The position numbers were made by a program, and so were the translations under genes. This document shows positions 10,901 to 20,190 of a stretch of 64,000 nt of DNA, piece by piece. Every line of letters begins with the position of its first letter. Position 1 is the stretch's first letter. Origin of the DNA: Flavobacterium sp. (lineage in GTDB: Bacteria; Bacteroidota; Bacteroidia; Flavobacteriales; Flavobacteriaceae); contig JAHEZJ010000009.1 of NCBI GenBank assembly GCA_023251135.1, positions 1-64,000 of the forward strand, given 5' to 3'. The notes beneath the pieces are model-generated. The model made no database searches, was not told the DNA's origin, and saw only the letters and a program-made list of their open reading frames with translations.

Positions 10901-10921
10901 TAAATTTTGGTTTGTAAACAT
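7919..10921 (-). CDS. susC: SusC/RagA-family TonB-dependent outer-membrane glycan importer
   Basis: A 1000-residue SusC-like transporter. After a signal peptide (ending about residue 28, MNAQ) comes the carboxypeptidase-regulatory-like domain (30-105), the SusC signature (LDEVVVVGYGTRKKSDITG, near 113), the TonB plug (to about 235, with ILKDASATAIYGSRGSNGV) and a 22-strand barrel ending in ...TFTLGFNLKF with the terminal Phe usual for barrels. It imports oligosaccharides into the periplasm with SusD, driven by TonB. No extra N-terminal signalling domain of the anti-sigma type is present, which agrees with control by the hybrid two-component system next door. Confidence 0.97.
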   Translation of the reverse strand: MFTNQNLKSLKWCLLVYFLLANIVMNAQERKVTGKVTSAEDLLGLPGANVYVKGSSVGASADMDGNYTVFVSEKNAVLVFNFIGYQTVEIPVGNKTVVNVSLKPDTKNLDEVVVVGYGTRKKSDITGSVSSVTAKELTAYPLLNAEQALQGRAAGVSVQSNNGGEPGAPVKIRVRGGTSINASGDALIVVDGFAGASMPAPQDIASIEILKDASATAIYGSRGSNGVIMVTTKKGKPGAPVIEFSNSTSVQSVNNKLHLLNADQFVAYRKSFTTHTAAGSDTDWQDVIYRNGLISNSQLSFSGGSDKIKYYVSGNYFNQNGVVINSGIDKYTIVSNLEADLSDKFKVGLNLFQSKQNKEGIISQTSAGGTGAAGVIAAAYRFMPDKGIYNADGTFTTTAPIGDDIDNPYATAMENILEVINITNRSNFFASYQLTKDLNFKTTLGLTESNSQTGRYTPSTLIAGKNIKGEASVNNTRFSSFLTENYLTFKREIVDKGILTVLGGYSYQKNRNENSYAAARGFLTNTNSYHNLGAGTVFLKPDSGLSETELISAFGRLNFDYADKYLFTFTARRDGSSSFSKNYKYGTFPSGAIGWNISKENFLKDSKTVSNFKLRASYGATGNPSIGAYSTLSRFSEIYDVSGDVIVNAVQLTSLDNPNLKWETSYQQDYGIDLGLFDNRISITADYYKTITKDLLFNRPLPGVSGIASQLQNVGELENKGWELGINTKNFTGADFTWSTSFNISSNKNKVLKLADDKDLLINSTPGHFLATDSQILRVGQAVGSFFGFVYDGVIQQGETVLPGNFETIAGGEKFRDVNGDDKLDSSDKTIIGNPNPDFIFGLNNDFTYKNLDLNIFFQGSEGNQILNYTLMELASGNNNATTEVLDAWTPTHTDTNVPINAARTKRVTSRFVYDASYIRLKNISLGYSLDDKIVSKMGLSKVRFYISAQNLWTITNYPGSDPEVNYLNDTNARSNTNLGLDYGSYPNVRTFTLGFNLKF

Positions 10922-11042
10922 TCATTTTAGGTTTTAGGTTAGTGTTAGATAAAATAAAAAAGCAATAAACTCATTCCGATTATCAGCAATATAAACACAA
11001 TTTGCAGCAATATGAATTTTGTTTTTTGGGCTTTCATAAGGA

Positions 11043-11050
11043 CAAATGTA
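11043..11050 (-). promoter_or_regulatory. Candidate -7 box for susCD
   Basis: On the minus strand TACATTTG fits the Bacteroidota -7 consensus TAnnTTTG, about 120 bases before the susC start. A TTTTTG lies 24 bases upstream, longer than the usual spacing of about 19, so the -33 element is doubtful. The box comes just after the terminator of the regulator gene, so susC would start a new transcript. Confidence 0.35.
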
Positions 11051-11075
11051 GGAGGCGCAAAGGATATAGAAATAC

Positions 11076-11107
11076 AAAAAAGGGTATCTAAAAATACAGA
11101 TACCCTT
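11076..11107 (-). terminator. Rho-independent terminator after the hybrid two-component regulator
   Basis: AAGGGTATCT at 11080-11089 pairs perfectly with AGATACCCTT at 11098-11107 (10-bp stem, 8-base loop). On the minus strand the stem is followed by a run of six T. It lies 29 bases after the stop of the regulator and separates it from susC. Confidence 0.85.
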
Positions 11108-11135
11108 CTTTTATGTCTTTAAAATAATGGATTTC

Positions 11136-14100
11136 CTAATAAATGGCAGACGAGCTGAAAAACTTATCCGCAAACTGTGTCGGGGTTTCGCCGTATTTTT
11201 TCTGGAAACATTTGCTAAAGTATTTCGGATTATTAAAACCTACTTTGTAACTCACTTCGGAGACGTTTAATTTGTTTTGTTCTAACAGTTGGGTCGCACG
11301 TTTCATTCGTATTTCGTGGATAAATTCGTTGGGCGTATAATTGGTCCAGGCTTTAATTTTCAAAAACAACATGGTCCGGCTGACGCCTAGTTCGGTACAG
11401 AAAAACGGAATATCAAATTGCTCGTTTGAAATATTTTCTTCTACAATTTTAAAAGCTTTTTTCAGCAGTTCCTCATCCAGTGAAGAAACGGTAATTTCTG
11501 AAGGAACAAAACTGTCTTCATTTGAGAATTTGTTTTTCAGACGTTCGGTGGAATTCAGCAGGTTTTTAATACGAAGTTTAAATTCGGTTAGATTAAAAGG
11601 TTTACTGATATAATCGTCGGCGCCGCTTTCGAGCCCTTCAAATTTATAGACCAGTGAAGTTCTCGAAGTGAGCAGGATTACAGGAATATGACTGGTTTTT
11701 AAATTCTCTTTGATTTTTGAGCAAAGTTCTGTGCCTACCATTTCGGGCATAATGACATCACTGATGATTAAATTCGGAACATACTGCTGGGCTTTTTCAA
11801 ATGCGGCCTTTCCATTTTCAGCTTCAATGATATTGTACTCTTCTTTGAGCAGATTTTTCATAAACGATCGAAGAATTTTATGATCTTCGACAAGTAAAAT
11901 GGTTGGTTTTTCATTGTTCATTACAAGACCGGTAATGTCTTCGCGTTCAGTTGTTTCAGAAGCTTCGAGTTGCGAACTGTATTGCTCGATCGCATCACTG
12001 ATTTGGAAGTTTTCTATAATTTCATGGTCCAGAAGATGAGATCGGCCTAAGGGAAGTGTTATTTTAAAAACGACACCTCCGGTTGGTTGGTTCTCTACCT
12101 CAATGTTTCCTTTGTGGAGTTTTACGATGTTTTTTACAATCGAAAGACCAATTCCGGTTCCTTTGTTGTAGTTTTTCTGTACGTTGTTGTGGATCGGAAC
12201 TTCGTAAAACAGATCAAAAATTTTATCAATATGTTCGGCTGCGATGCCAACTCCCGAATCTTCTACGGCTATAAAAAGGTTTTCATGGTCGTGTGTTATT
12301 TTAAGATGGATGTTTCCACCTTTTGGGGTGTATCGAAAGGCATTGGAAATTAGATTGTAAAAAACACGTTCCAGTTTATAACGGTCAAAGTACAGAGGGA
12401 TTTCTTCGTCTGCTGCTTCGAAGGTATAGTGGTAACCGCCGTCTTTTGCATATTCGATAAAAGACAGAAAGATTTCTTTGGTGAATTTTACAATATTTCC
12501 TTCCGCTGATTCGAGTGTTACCTGATGATTTTCAAGCTTCCTAAAATCCATCAGGCGATTGATCAGGCTCAGAAGATGATTGGCACTTCCTTCGATAACC
12601 AGTAACTTTTTATACATTTCATTTGTACCGTTATAGTTGGACAGAATTTGCTGTAAAGGCCCCAAAATTAAGGTCAACGGTGTTCTGAACTCATGCGAAA
12701 TATTGGTAAAGAAATCGAGTTTGGCAAGGTTGTTTTCCTCTATGCGTTTGGTTTCAAGATATTCGAGTTCCAGTTTTTGTTTTAGTGCTGCTTTAGATTT
12801 CATGATCCAGATTAGACCGTATATTCCCAGTCCGATTAAAATTCCGTAGAGTAAAAAGGCCCAGATACTGCGCCAGGGAGCCGGTTTTACGATAACTGTT
12901 AAGGTCGTTGGAACTTTATTCCAGACACCATCATTGTTGGCCCCACGAACTTCAAAAACATAGGTTCCTGGGTTCTGAATGGCAAAAATAGCTTCGGAAC
13001 TTTTGGTTGTGGTCCAATTGTTTTCTAGTCCCACCAGACGATAGCTGTATTGGTTGTTTTTGGATCGAATGTAGTTGGGAATCGCAAAATCAATGGAGAA
13101 ATTGGCTTTGTCGTAATCCAGTGTAATGGTTTTGGTGTAGGTAATGCTTTTTTCGAGGATACCAAGAGTATCATTGGGATGTATGGTTTCGTTTTTGATT
13201 TTCAAATTGGTAATTAATACCTGAGGCGCATAGCGGTTGAGAGAGATTTTTTTGGCATCAAAAAAGGTCACACCCGACGGGCTTCCGAAATAGAATTTGT
13301 TAGAATCGAGTTTTAAGGCCGAGTTATCATTAAATTCATTGCTCGCCAAACCGTCTTTCTGATCGTAGATTACAACTGTTTTCTGAACGGTATTGTATTT
13401 TATGATGCCCTGATTGGTACTGATCCATAGGTTTTTATCATCGTCTTCAAGGATGGAATGTATGGAAGTAATGATGGTGTTTCCAACTCTTAAATTGATT
13501 TTAGAGAATTTTTTCCCATCAAAATAATGCAGCCCTTTGGCTTTTGTTCCCACCCAGATTTTCTTTTGACTGTCTTGGAATAAGGTTAGGATATCGTCTC
13601 CGGATAGGGAAGAGGAGTCAAAAAAGTAATGTTTGATGCTGTATTTTTTTGAAGCGGAATGTTGCAATGGAATGTAATTCAATCCGTTTTGAGTTCCAAT
13701 CCAGATTCCTTTTTTTTCATCGACCAGCATCGTTCGCACAATGTTGTTGGTTAAATATTCAGGCTGGGCAGTATCATTTCCGATGACTTCAAAGGTTTTA
13801 GAAAGGGTGTCGTACCGAATCAGGCCTTTTCCAAAAGTCCCAATCCAAAGGATACCGCTGCCTTCAGCTTTGATCGAATAGACACCGGATTCTTTGAGTA
13901 GAGTGTTTAACGCAGGCGCAATTCGATGGTCTTCTATTTTTTTTGAATTAATGTTGTAGGCAGAAAGTCCTTTCGAGAAAGTTCCGATCCATAGAATATC
14001 AGCAGAAAGACACATGGATTTGATATCGTTTTTGATATTTTTACCGCTCTGACTGTTGATATAACGTACGGCTTCGGTATTTCGGTTAAAAACCGTGATA

Positions 14101-15227
14101 CCGCCGCCTTCTGTCCCAAAATAGACATTGTGATTTTTATCGGCCACAATCGAACTTACGACATCAAAACTCATGGGGATTTTTTTAGAATTCTGATTGT
14201 AGTTGGAGAAATTAACATTTGAAATGTCCCAGATGTTGACGCCTTTGTAGTAACAGCCAATCCAAACAGAACCTTTTCGATCAATAAATATCGATTTTAC
14301 CTTATCAATTCCGTTGCTGTTGTTCGCGCTGTTTATTTTTTGAATGCTTTTGTCTTTTCCTAAAATATAGATTCCGTCGTAGGCACCAATCCATAGAGAA
14401 CCTTGTTTGTCGATTGCCAGAGAGCGGATATCCGTATTGATTTCGTTGTATTTTTCATCAGGTAAAAAGGAAACAAAGGCGTTGGAGCTTTCATCTAGTT
14501 TTAAAAGGCCTTTGTTTTTTGTTCCCACCCACAAATTGCCCAAAGCATCTTCTGTAAGGGCCACAACATTCAGAAGGTCTACGGAATTTAAAGGATAGTT
14601 TTTAAAGATATATTTTCCTTTTTTTCTGCTGATAAGTTTGCACAAACCTTTGGTGGTTCCAATCCAGATTTCGCCTTTTTTACTTTTTAAAATGGTGATG
14701 ATATTGTTGCTCGGGACTGTTGTATCGTCTTTGTCTGAGTGAAAAAGGGAGGTGAACAGCTTGGTTTTTTTATTGTAAAGAGTGATTCCTTTTGAAGTTC
14801 CAAACCACATTTCGTCACCAATTTCTTTAATCGACCAAATGGCATTACTGCTTATGGTATGATTGGTTTTGGTGTGTAAATATCGCGTAAAACGATTGTT
14901 GACAGGATCATAACAATTGAGTCCGTTGTAGGTTCCCACCCAGATTTTTCCTGTATTGTCTTCTTCAATGGATAAAATGTCATTGTTACTGATCGAATGT
15001 TTGTTGGTGACATCATTCCTGAAAATGGTGAATTTACTTCCATCGTATTTATTGAGTCCGTCACGGGTACCCAACCACATTTGTCCCAGTTTATCCTGAT
15101 GAATTACAATAACAGAACTCTGCGAAAGCCCGTCAGTAGTTGAGATGTTTTTGAGACGGTATTTATTTTGGGAAAGCATGTTTCCGGAAATAAAAAGGAG
15201 TAGTAGAAAGGCTATTTTGTATTTCAT
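11136..15227 (-). CDS. Hybrid two-component system (HTCS) PUL regulator
   Basis: The start is taken at 15227 (MKYKIAFLLLLFISGNMLSQ, a signal peptide); an earlier in-frame ATG at 15272 would add residues encoded by a dispersed repeat. The 1363-residue protein has a periplasmic double beta-propeller (about 20-700, many WIGT/LWVGT blades), a Y_Y_Y domain (about 715-780), one membrane helix (about 787-810), histidine kinase with SHEFRTPL (His near 844) and ATPase domain, receiver with SDVIMPEM (phospho-Asp near 1156), and an AraC-type helix-turn-helix at the C-terminus (VSEVSYKVGFNNPKYFSKCF). HTCS proteins bind a specific oligosaccharide in the periplasm and activate susCD and enzyme genes. It reads toward susC, its likely target. 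Confidence 0.96.
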   Translation of the reverse strand: MKYKIAFLLLLFISGNMLSQNKYRLKNISTTDGLSQSSVIVIHQDKLGQMWLGTRDGLNKYDGSKFTIFRNDVTNKHSISNNDILSIEEDNTGKIWVGTYNGLNCYDPVNNRFTRYLHTKTNHTISSNAIWSIKEIGDEMWFGTSKGITLYNKKTKLFTSLFHSDKDDTTVPSNNIITILKSKKGEIWIGTTKGLCKLISRKKGKYIFKNYPLNSVDLLNVVALTEDALGNLWVGTKNKGLLKLDESSNAFVSFLPDEKYNEINTDIRSLAIDKQGSLWIGAYDGIYILGKDKSIQKINSANNSNGIDKVKSIFIDRKGSVWIGCYYKGVNIWDISNVNFSNYNQNSKKIPMSFDVVSSIVADKNHNVYFGTEGGGITVFNRNTEAVRYINSQSGKNIKNDIKSMCLSADILWIGTFSKGLSAYNINSKKIEDHRIAPALNTLLKESGVYSIKAEGSGILWIGTFGKGLIRYDTLSKTFEVIGNDTAQPEYLTNNIVRTMLVDEKKGIWIGTQNGLNYIPLQHSASKKYSIKHYFFDSSSLSGDDILTLFQDSQKKIWVGTKAKGLHYFDGKKFSKINLRVGNTIITSIHSILEDDDKNLWISTNQGIIKYNTVQKTVVIYDQKDGLASNEFNDNSALKLDSNKFYFGSPSGVTFFDAKKISLNRYAPQVLITNLKIKNETIHPNDTLGILEKSITYTKTITLDYDKANFSIDFAIPNYIRSKNNQYSYRLVGLENNWTTTKSSEAIFAIQNPGTYVFEVRGANNDGVWNKVPTTLTVIVKPAPWRSIWAFLLYGILIGLGIYGLIWIMKSKAALKQKLELEYLETKRIEENNLAKLDFFTNISHEFRTPLTLILGPLQQILSNYNGTNEMYKKLLVIEGSANHLLSLINRLMDFRKLENHQVTLESAEGNIVKFTKEIFLSFIEYAKDGGYHYTFEAADEEIPLYFDRYKLERVFYNLISNAFRYTPKGGNIHLKITHDHENLFIAVEDSGVGIAAEHIDKIFDLFYEVPIHNNVQKNYNKGTGIGLSIVKNIVKLHKGNIEVENQPTGGVVFKITLPLGRSHLLDHEIIENFQISDAIEQYSSQLEASETTEREDITGLVMNNEKPTILLVEDHKILRSFMKNLLKEEYNIIEAENGKAAFEKAQQYVPNLIISDVIMPEMVGTELCSKIKENLKTSHIPVILLTSRTSLVYKFEGLESGADDYISKPFNLTEFKLRIKNLLNSTERLKNKFSNEDSFVPSEITVSSLDEELLKKAFKIVEENISNEQFDIPFFCTELGVSRTMLFLKIKAWTNYTPNEFIHEIRMKRATQLLEQNKLNVSEVSYKVGFNNPKYFSKCFQKKYGETPTQFADKFFSSSAIY

Positions 15228-15290
15228 AGCGGTTTTTTTTAGGTGCAAAGGTTCAAAGGTGCAGAGGTTCAAAGGCTTTTCTCACTGTTT

Positions 15291-15356
15291 GTCATTTCGA
15301 CGAAGGCGATTTACTTCGTCAGTCGCTATCGCTCGAGTCTCCTTCGTCGAAATGAC
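15291..15356. repeat. Dispersed hairpin repeat, 66 bp
   Basis: Perfect 16-bp terminal inverted repeats (GTCATTTCGACGAAGG at 15291 and its complement ending at 15356) enclose ATTTACTTCGTCAGTCGC and CTCGAGTCT. The middle and one arm match the first half of the 6141-6263 element in reverse orientation. It lies between the beta-helix gene and the HTCS gene, next to GCAAAG-type low-complexity repeats. Confidence 0.8.
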
Positions 15357-15414
15357 AAATGGTATGCATAATAGTTACTTAAAAAAGACTCCGCGACTCT
15401 GCGACTTTGCGAGA

Positions 15415-17055
15415 TTATTTCTTCAAGCGCTTTTGCAATTGATAATCATATAAGGAAGGAACTTTATCCATCGCCGTATTCAGAAACTCCATATAAGCCT
15501 CGGGTTCATATTTTACCTCAAATTTGGCGTTGCCATTTACACCTATAATTCGGGCAAATGGACCATCTTTCATACCGTATAGTAAAATGGGTTGGGTTGT
15601 TTCGGTCGGATTTTCAACCTGAACATTCAGATTCCAAAATGTACTAAACGGGGCATGCGAGGGTTTCCAGTAGTCGGCGCCTCCACCTCCAAACAAATAA
15701 TAACTGTTATTTTTGTCCGGTCGTATATGTACTGTGATCTGATCAAATAAGTTTTGATGATTGGCTCCCGAATGCTGGTCTAAAAGGGCATCGGCAAAAA
15801 TCTCACAGTTTTGATAGACATTTTTGGTTGCAAAAGTGTTGAAACTTAAAGGGTGAACCGCTTTGTTATAAATTTTAAGATTCCTGACCAATACATTATG
15901 CACACCGCCTAAAGTAACCGTGTAATGAGACAAATGAGGCCCATCTGTAACAATGTCCTGAATGGTAACATTGGCAATTTCTTCAGCCAAAATCCCGCTG
16001 TCGGCATTCGTTATGACGACATCTTTGACCCAGCTGTTGAAAAGTCGTGTTAAGAATATGGCATTGTTTCCGGGTTCTACATGATGTGCGACTCTCGGAA
16101 TATCCGGAAAGGTGAAACGCAGCTGTTCGATACCAACTTCGCTCAAATGTTTCCACTCCACCAATTGTGCCTGATAGCTTGGTTTTATACTGATCGTAAG
16201 TGGTGTTTTGAGGGTAATTTTCGAACCTGCTATTTTAATAATTTCAACCTGTTGCCTGACAATCGGCAGTTTTGGGAATTTCCAGTGATGAGAGCCCGGT
16301 TTTACAAGAGCTCCCTGATATAAGTCTTTTATGATTTCACCATTTTCACCGTCTTTATTGAAAAGCTGCAACTCGAGTATGTCACCCACTTTGATTCCTT
16401 TTACTTCCGAAACAGTGATGATATGTTGACCCATTGTCCCGGAATTTACCTTTGCCAAAGGGGACGAAACAGGTTCATATTTATCGAGATAAGATTTAAC
16501 GCGTTCATTCGGAATCTGGGTCCAGACAATTCCGCCGGACCATGCATACTGAGAGAAGGGGAGGTCGACATTGTTTTCGGGTTCGCGTTGTCTTTTGTCA
16601 AATGTGGTTAAATATTCACGAAGTTCCGCCAAAGACTCCGGATCTTTGAAATACATCATGGGTCTCGGACAGTAAATTTCGGTCCCTTTTTCACCTGATC
16701 CCATACCGCGAAGTATAAAATTGCTTCTTTCGAGATATAAAACGGCACTCAGAATAATTCTTCCGGCAGGCAGTTGTAAAATGACATTGCCCTGAACCTC
16801 ATTTGCTGCTTGTATGGCTTTTAATAAGGCTTTTGAATCGTCTATTGCATCATTTGCTTTTACGCCATAATCGGTGGCGTTAATGACTTTTCCTGATGTT
16901 TCCGGAATTTGGCTTTCGCCGAAATGATATCCTGTATAACTGAAGTCAGGAAGGTAATTGTTTTTTGAATCGGTTAGTATTTTAGGTGTTTGTTGACTAA
17001 ATGCAAAGCCAGACACAAAAAAACTGCAGCAAATCAGGATGGTTTGGGTATTCAT
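15415..17055 (-). CDS. Secreted right-handed beta-helix protein (pectate-lyase-3 type)
   Basis: A 546-residue protein with signal peptide (to about residue 20, FAFSQQ). Residues 55-150 have the opening typical of Pectate_lyase_3 proteins (ATDYGVKANDAIDDSKALLKA), in which a parallel beta-helix starts with the GVKANDA..D block. Later parts show the repeating short-strand pattern of a beta-helix (VVITNADSGILAEEIANVTI). No catalytic motif of a named PL or GH family was recognised, so activity is open: a lyase, a hydrolase or an epimerase are all possible. It lies between UxuA and the HTCS gene on the same strand, so it most likely belongs to the PUL. Confidence 0.65.
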   Translation of the reverse strand: MNTQTILICCSFFVSGFAFSQQTPKILTDSKNNYLPDFSYTGYHFGESQIPETSGKVINATDYGVKANDAIDDSKALLKAIQAANEVQGNVILQLPAGRIILSAVLYLERSNFILRGMGSGEKGTEIYCPRPMMYFKDPESLAELREYLTTFDKRQREPENNVDLPFSQYAWSGGIVWTQIPNERVKSYLDKYEPVSSPLAKVNSGTMGQHIITVSEVKGIKVGDILELQLFNKDGENGEIIKDLYQGALVKPGSHHWKFPKLPIVRQQVEIIKIAGSKITLKTPLTISIKPSYQAQLVEWKHLSEVGIEQLRFTFPDIPRVAHHVEPGNNAIFLTRLFNSWVKDVVITNADSGILAEEIANVTIQDIVTDGPHLSHYTVTLGGVHNVLVRNLKIYNKAVHPLSFNTFATKNVYQNCEIFADALLDQHSGANHQNLFDQITVHIRPDKNNSYYLFGGGGADYWKPSHAPFSTFWNLNVQVENPTETTQPILLYGMKDGPFARIIGVNGNAKFEVKYEPEAYMEFLNTAMDKVPSLYDYQLQKRLKK

Positions 17056-17214
17056 GGTTGTGGTTATTTTGGTTAGGTAGTTTCTCGCAAAGTCACGAGG
17101 GCGTAAAGTTTTCTGTTTTGTAGGATGTAGCGTTTATGTACTGGTTTTTACTAATTAAATTCTTTTTAGACATGCATAAAAAACTTTGCGTCTTTGCACC
17201 TTCGCGAGATTATT

Positions 17215-18399
17215 TTATAATGACTTCACAATCCCCATTTCTAATCCTCTCAATTCGGCTAATCCCCTTAATCGGCCAATAGCAGAATATCCCGGGTTTG
17301 TTTTTTTATTCAAATCGTCCAGCATTTGATGTCCATGATCCGGACGCATGGGCAACTGGCTGTTGTTTCTTTTTTCTACTTCCAGAATCGCTTTTACAAC
17401 TTCATACATGTCTACATCACCCTCCAGATGGTTGGCTTCGTAAAAGCTGCCCTCGGCATCTCTTAGGGTGCTTCTGAGATGAATAAAGTTCATTTTATCG
17501 CCATGACGTCTTACGATACCAGGCAAGTCATTGTCGGCCCTCACTCCATAAGAACCGGTACACATCGTAAACCCATTTGATTTTGAGTCGGCAGCAGCCA
17601 TCAGATCGATTAAATCTTCTTCGGTACTTACCACTCTGGGTAATCCGAGAATCGGGTAAGGAGGGTCGTCAGGATGTATGGCCATGAGTACCCCTTTACT
17701 TTCGGCGATTGGGATAATTTGTTTTAAAAAGAAGAACAGATTCTGTTTTAGTGTTTTTCGATCGATTTCATTATAAGCGCTTAACGTAACCAGAAAATCT
17801 TCTATGCTATACGCTTCTTCGGCTCCCGGAAGCCCTGCCAGGATGTTTTGCTGTAGTTTTACTTTATCAGCCGCTGTCATGGCTTCAAAGTATTTTGTCG
17901 CTTTTTTAATTTGATCTGCGGAGTATTCTTTTTCAGCTCCGGGTCTTTTCAGAATAAACAGTTCAAAAGCCGCGAAAGCATTAATATCAAATCGTAATGC
18001 TTTTGAGCCATCAGCAACTTCATAGGCTAAGTCGGTTCTGGACCAGTCTAAAACGGGCATGAAATTGTAACAAATGCATTTGATGCCGCACAAAGCCAGA
18101 TTTAGAATGCTTTCCTTATAGTTTTCAATGTATTGCAGGTAATTTCCACTTTGTTTTTTAATGTCTTCATGTACCGGAATACTTTCGACTACAGACCAGG
18201 TTAATCCGGATGCTCCTTTTTTAGGATCACCGTTTTCATGTTCAATTTCGACTTTTCGTTTTAAAATTTCTTCAATACTCCAAACTTCTCCGTTGGGAAT
18301 ATGATGTAATGCGGTTACAATTCCGATGGCTCCGGTTTGTTTAATATCTTGTAAAGAAACCGGGTCATTTGGGCCGAACCATCTTAACGTTTGTTCCAT
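17215..18399 (-). CDS. uxuA: Mannonate dehydratase
   Basis: A 394-residue cytosolic TIM-barrel enzyme of the UxuA family, which dehydrates D-mannonate to 2-keto-3-deoxygluconate. It begins [16 protein letters not shown] and contains [52 protein letters not shown] and FIHLRS, all strongly conserved in UxuA; the metal-binding His/Cys/Asp residues fall in these blocks. It follows the SDR gene by 65 bp on the same strand. Together they convert fructuronate through mannonate to KDG, so the imported sugar includes a hexuronate of the glucuronate branch. Uronate isomerase and KDG kinase/aldolase are not in the window. Confidence 0.96.
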   Translation of the reverse strand: MEQTLRWFGPNDPVSLQDIKQTGAIGIVTALHHIPNGEVWSIEEILKRKVEIEHENGDPKKGASGLTWSVVESIPVHEDIKKQSGNYLQYIENYKESILNLALCGIKCICYNFMPVLDWSRTDLAYEVADGSKALRFDINAFAAFELFILKRPGAEKEYSADQIKKATKYFEAMTAADKVKLQQNILAGLPGAEEAYSIEDFLVTLSAYNEIDRKTLKQNLFFFLKQIIPIAESKGVLMAIHPDDPPYPILGLPRVVSTEEDLIDLMAAADSKSNGFTMCTGSYGVRADNDLPGIVRRHGDKMNFIHLRSTLRDAEGSFYEANHLEGDVDMYEVVKAILEVEKRNNSQLPMRPDHGHQMLDDLNKKTNPGYSAIGRLRGLAELRGLEMGIVKSL

Positions 18400-18464
18400 T
18401 CTTAAAGTGTTTTTTAGTAGATTCTGTATGATTTTGAAAACCAGGCAGGAGTTTAATTTTTGTT

Positions 18465-19277
18465 TTAAATACTGGTAGCGGCAAACCCTCCGTCAACTTT
18501 TAAAATCGTTCCTGTCACAAATTTTGACATGTCGCTGCACAAAAACAAAAGTGCTCCATCGATGTCTTCGGGTGTTCCAAATCTTCCCATTGGAGTGTGT
18601 TCGATTATTTTTTCGCCTCTTGGAGTCAGTTTTCCTTCCGGAGTCAGTAAAAGAGATCGGTTTTGTTCGCCTATAAAAAAACCTGGTGAAATAGCATTGA
18701 CACGTATTCCTTCGCCATATTTTGACGCCAGTTCGACTGCCATCCACTGCGTGAAATTGTCAATCGCAGCTTTTGAAGCGGAGTATCCCACCACTCTCGT
18801 TAAAGGCCGCTGTGCTGATGCCGATGAGATATTAATGATATTTCCTTCTCTCTGTCGGGCAAAAAGTTCGGAAAAGACTTGTGATGGCAACATCGTTCCA
18901 ATAATGTTCAGATCGATTACTTTTTGTAAATCTTCAGACTGTAAATCGTAGATCGCCTGATCTGGTCTGATGGTAGCTCCCGGCATATTTCCTCCGGCAG
19001 CATTGATGAGAATATCGAGACGACCGTATTTTTTAACAATAAAATCTCTGGCTTTTTCCAGTTCTTCCTGGTTTAAAACATTCGCCTGAATGGCAAAAGC
19101 TTTTCCGCCATTGTTTTCTATGGCAGCTACGGTCGTATTGGCTTTTTCGATAGATTGGGAAACAATTCCCGTAATAACACCCTGTTTGGCCAAAACGTTG
19201 GCAAAATTACTTCCTAGTACTCCGGCACCACCTGTAATTAATGCAATTTTTCCTTTTAGATTAAATATTGAATCCAT
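18465..19277 (-). CDS. SDR-family D-mannonate oxidoreductase (fructuronate reductase)
   Basis: A 270-residue short-chain dehydrogenase: cofactor motif TGGAGVLG near residues 15-22, NAAGG near 90, catalytic Ser in ISSASAQ and YSASK near 166-170, and the C-terminal [11 protein letters not shown] block. In many Bacteroidota an SDR replaces the classical UxuB and reduces fructuronate to mannonate; the place beside uxuA supports that role. Other SDR sugar reductases (for example of 4-deoxy-hexoseulose uronate) look alike, so the substrate is inferred from context. It lies 44 bp after the YhcH gene. Confidence 0.85.
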   Translation of the reverse strand: MDSIFNLKGKIALITGGAGVLGSNFANVLAKQGVITGIVSQSIEKANTTVAAIENNGGKAFAIQANVLNQEELEKARDFIVKKYGRLDILINAAGGNMPGATIRPDQAIYDLQSEDLQKVIDLNIIGTMLPSQVFSELFARQREGNIINISSASAQRPLTRVVGYSASKAAIDNFTQWMAVELASKYGEGIRVNAISPGFFIGEQNRSLLLTPEGKLTPRGEKIIEHTPMGRFGTPEDIDGALLFLCSDMSKFVTGTILKVDGGFAATSI

Positions 19278-19321
19278 GTAAAGTTTTTATAATTTAGACT
19301 GTTTTTGTCTCATGACCTATT

Positions 19322-19771
19322 TTAAATTTTTACTTTAATCACAATTTTTTTAAGTGCTCCTTCGCCAATCATTGCCGCGTGAACATCTTCGGGAAATAAA
19401 ATCGCAAACTGTTTTTCCTGTAATTCAAAATACATATCCGGTTTGTCATAAAAGAAACGAACATCGCGCTCGTCATTATAATCTCCGTTTGGACTAACAC
19501 ATTTCTCTCGGGGTTTCCAAGCAAAAATCTCCGGACCTTTGATCGAAATCTGAATGTCAATATTTTTATCATGACATTCAAACCCTTTTATACTTTCTTC
19601 TTTAGTGGCGCCTTCGCCCACAATTACGATTACTTTTAAGTTCTCGTCAATTTCAAAAACACCTTCTTCAAGAGTACTGATGTCATTTTGGTTTACATAA
19701 TCAAATGCTTTTTTAAAACTAGGATGCAGGCTGTAATATTTAGCTGCGTTTGGTAATGAATCTACAATCAT
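19322..19771 (-). CDS. YhcH/YjgK/YiaL-family protein
   Basis: A 149-residue protein of the YhcH/YjgK/YiaL (DUF386) family, a small beta-sandwich (cupin-like) protein often found with sugar catabolism genes. Recognisable blocks are CHDKNIDIQISIKGPE and FAILFPEDVHAAMIGE with conserved His and Glu that can bind a metal. The biochemical role is not settled; anomerase or sugar-isomerising roles have been suggested. It heads the uronate run YhcH-SDR-uxuA, and its start lies 410 bp downstream of a good promoter at 20191-20220. Confidence 0.85.
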   Translation of the reverse strand: MIVDSLPNAAKYYSLHPSFKKAFDYVNQNDISTLEEGVFEIDENLKVIVIVGEGATKEESIKGFECHDKNIDIQISIKGPEIFAWKPREKCVSPNGDYNDERDVRFFYDKPDMYFELQEKQFAILFPEDVHAAMIGEGALKKIVIKVKI

Positions 19772-20160
19772 TGTGAGTTGGTTTTTATGTTTTTTAAAGG
19801 CTTTAAGCTGTCTTGATTTACAGTTTTAGAGCAGGTTGATAATTTGCTTTTTACTTTATGTGTTTAATTGTAAGATACTGGTAATTAGTTTGTTGTGTGC
19901 TTTTTGTGTTCTGATGTCAGTACAGGTCAAAAATTTGTTTTTTAACTGTCAGTCTAACGAGAACCAGTTGTTTTACTCTTTGTACGCTTATATTAGTTGT
20001 TGATATAAAACGGTTTATTTTGTTGTTTGTTAGTTTGTTATGTGTTTTTAATAAATTGATTTAGCTCTCTTACAGCTCGAAAAAAGGCTCTTAAATCCTC
20101 TAAAAGCGAAAATCGTACTATTATTTTTACCAAATATTATGATTATTTGATCGACCTGTG

Positions 20161-20168
20161 TATATTTG
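20161..20168 (+). promoter_or_regulatory. Candidate -7 box for the LacI-type regulator gene
   Basis: TATATTTG fits TAnnTTTG and ends one base before the palindrome at 20169-20182, which would then cover the start of transcription. No TTG lies at the usual distance upstream, so the promoter is weak or needs help. It would give a leader of about 100 bases before the regulator. Confidence 0.4.
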
Positions 20169-20182
20169 CGTGTGCGCACACG
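20169..20182. promoter_or_regulatory. Perfect 14-bp palindrome, likely LacI-family operator
   Basis: CGTGTGCGCACACG is a perfect palindrome with a central CG, the hallmark of LacI-family operators. It lies between two facing -7 boxes and would block both when occupied. The neighbouring LacI-type regulator (20281-21324) is the obvious candidate to bind it, with a sugar acid as inducer; that is inference. Confidence 0.6.
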
Positions 20183-20190
20183 GTATTTTA

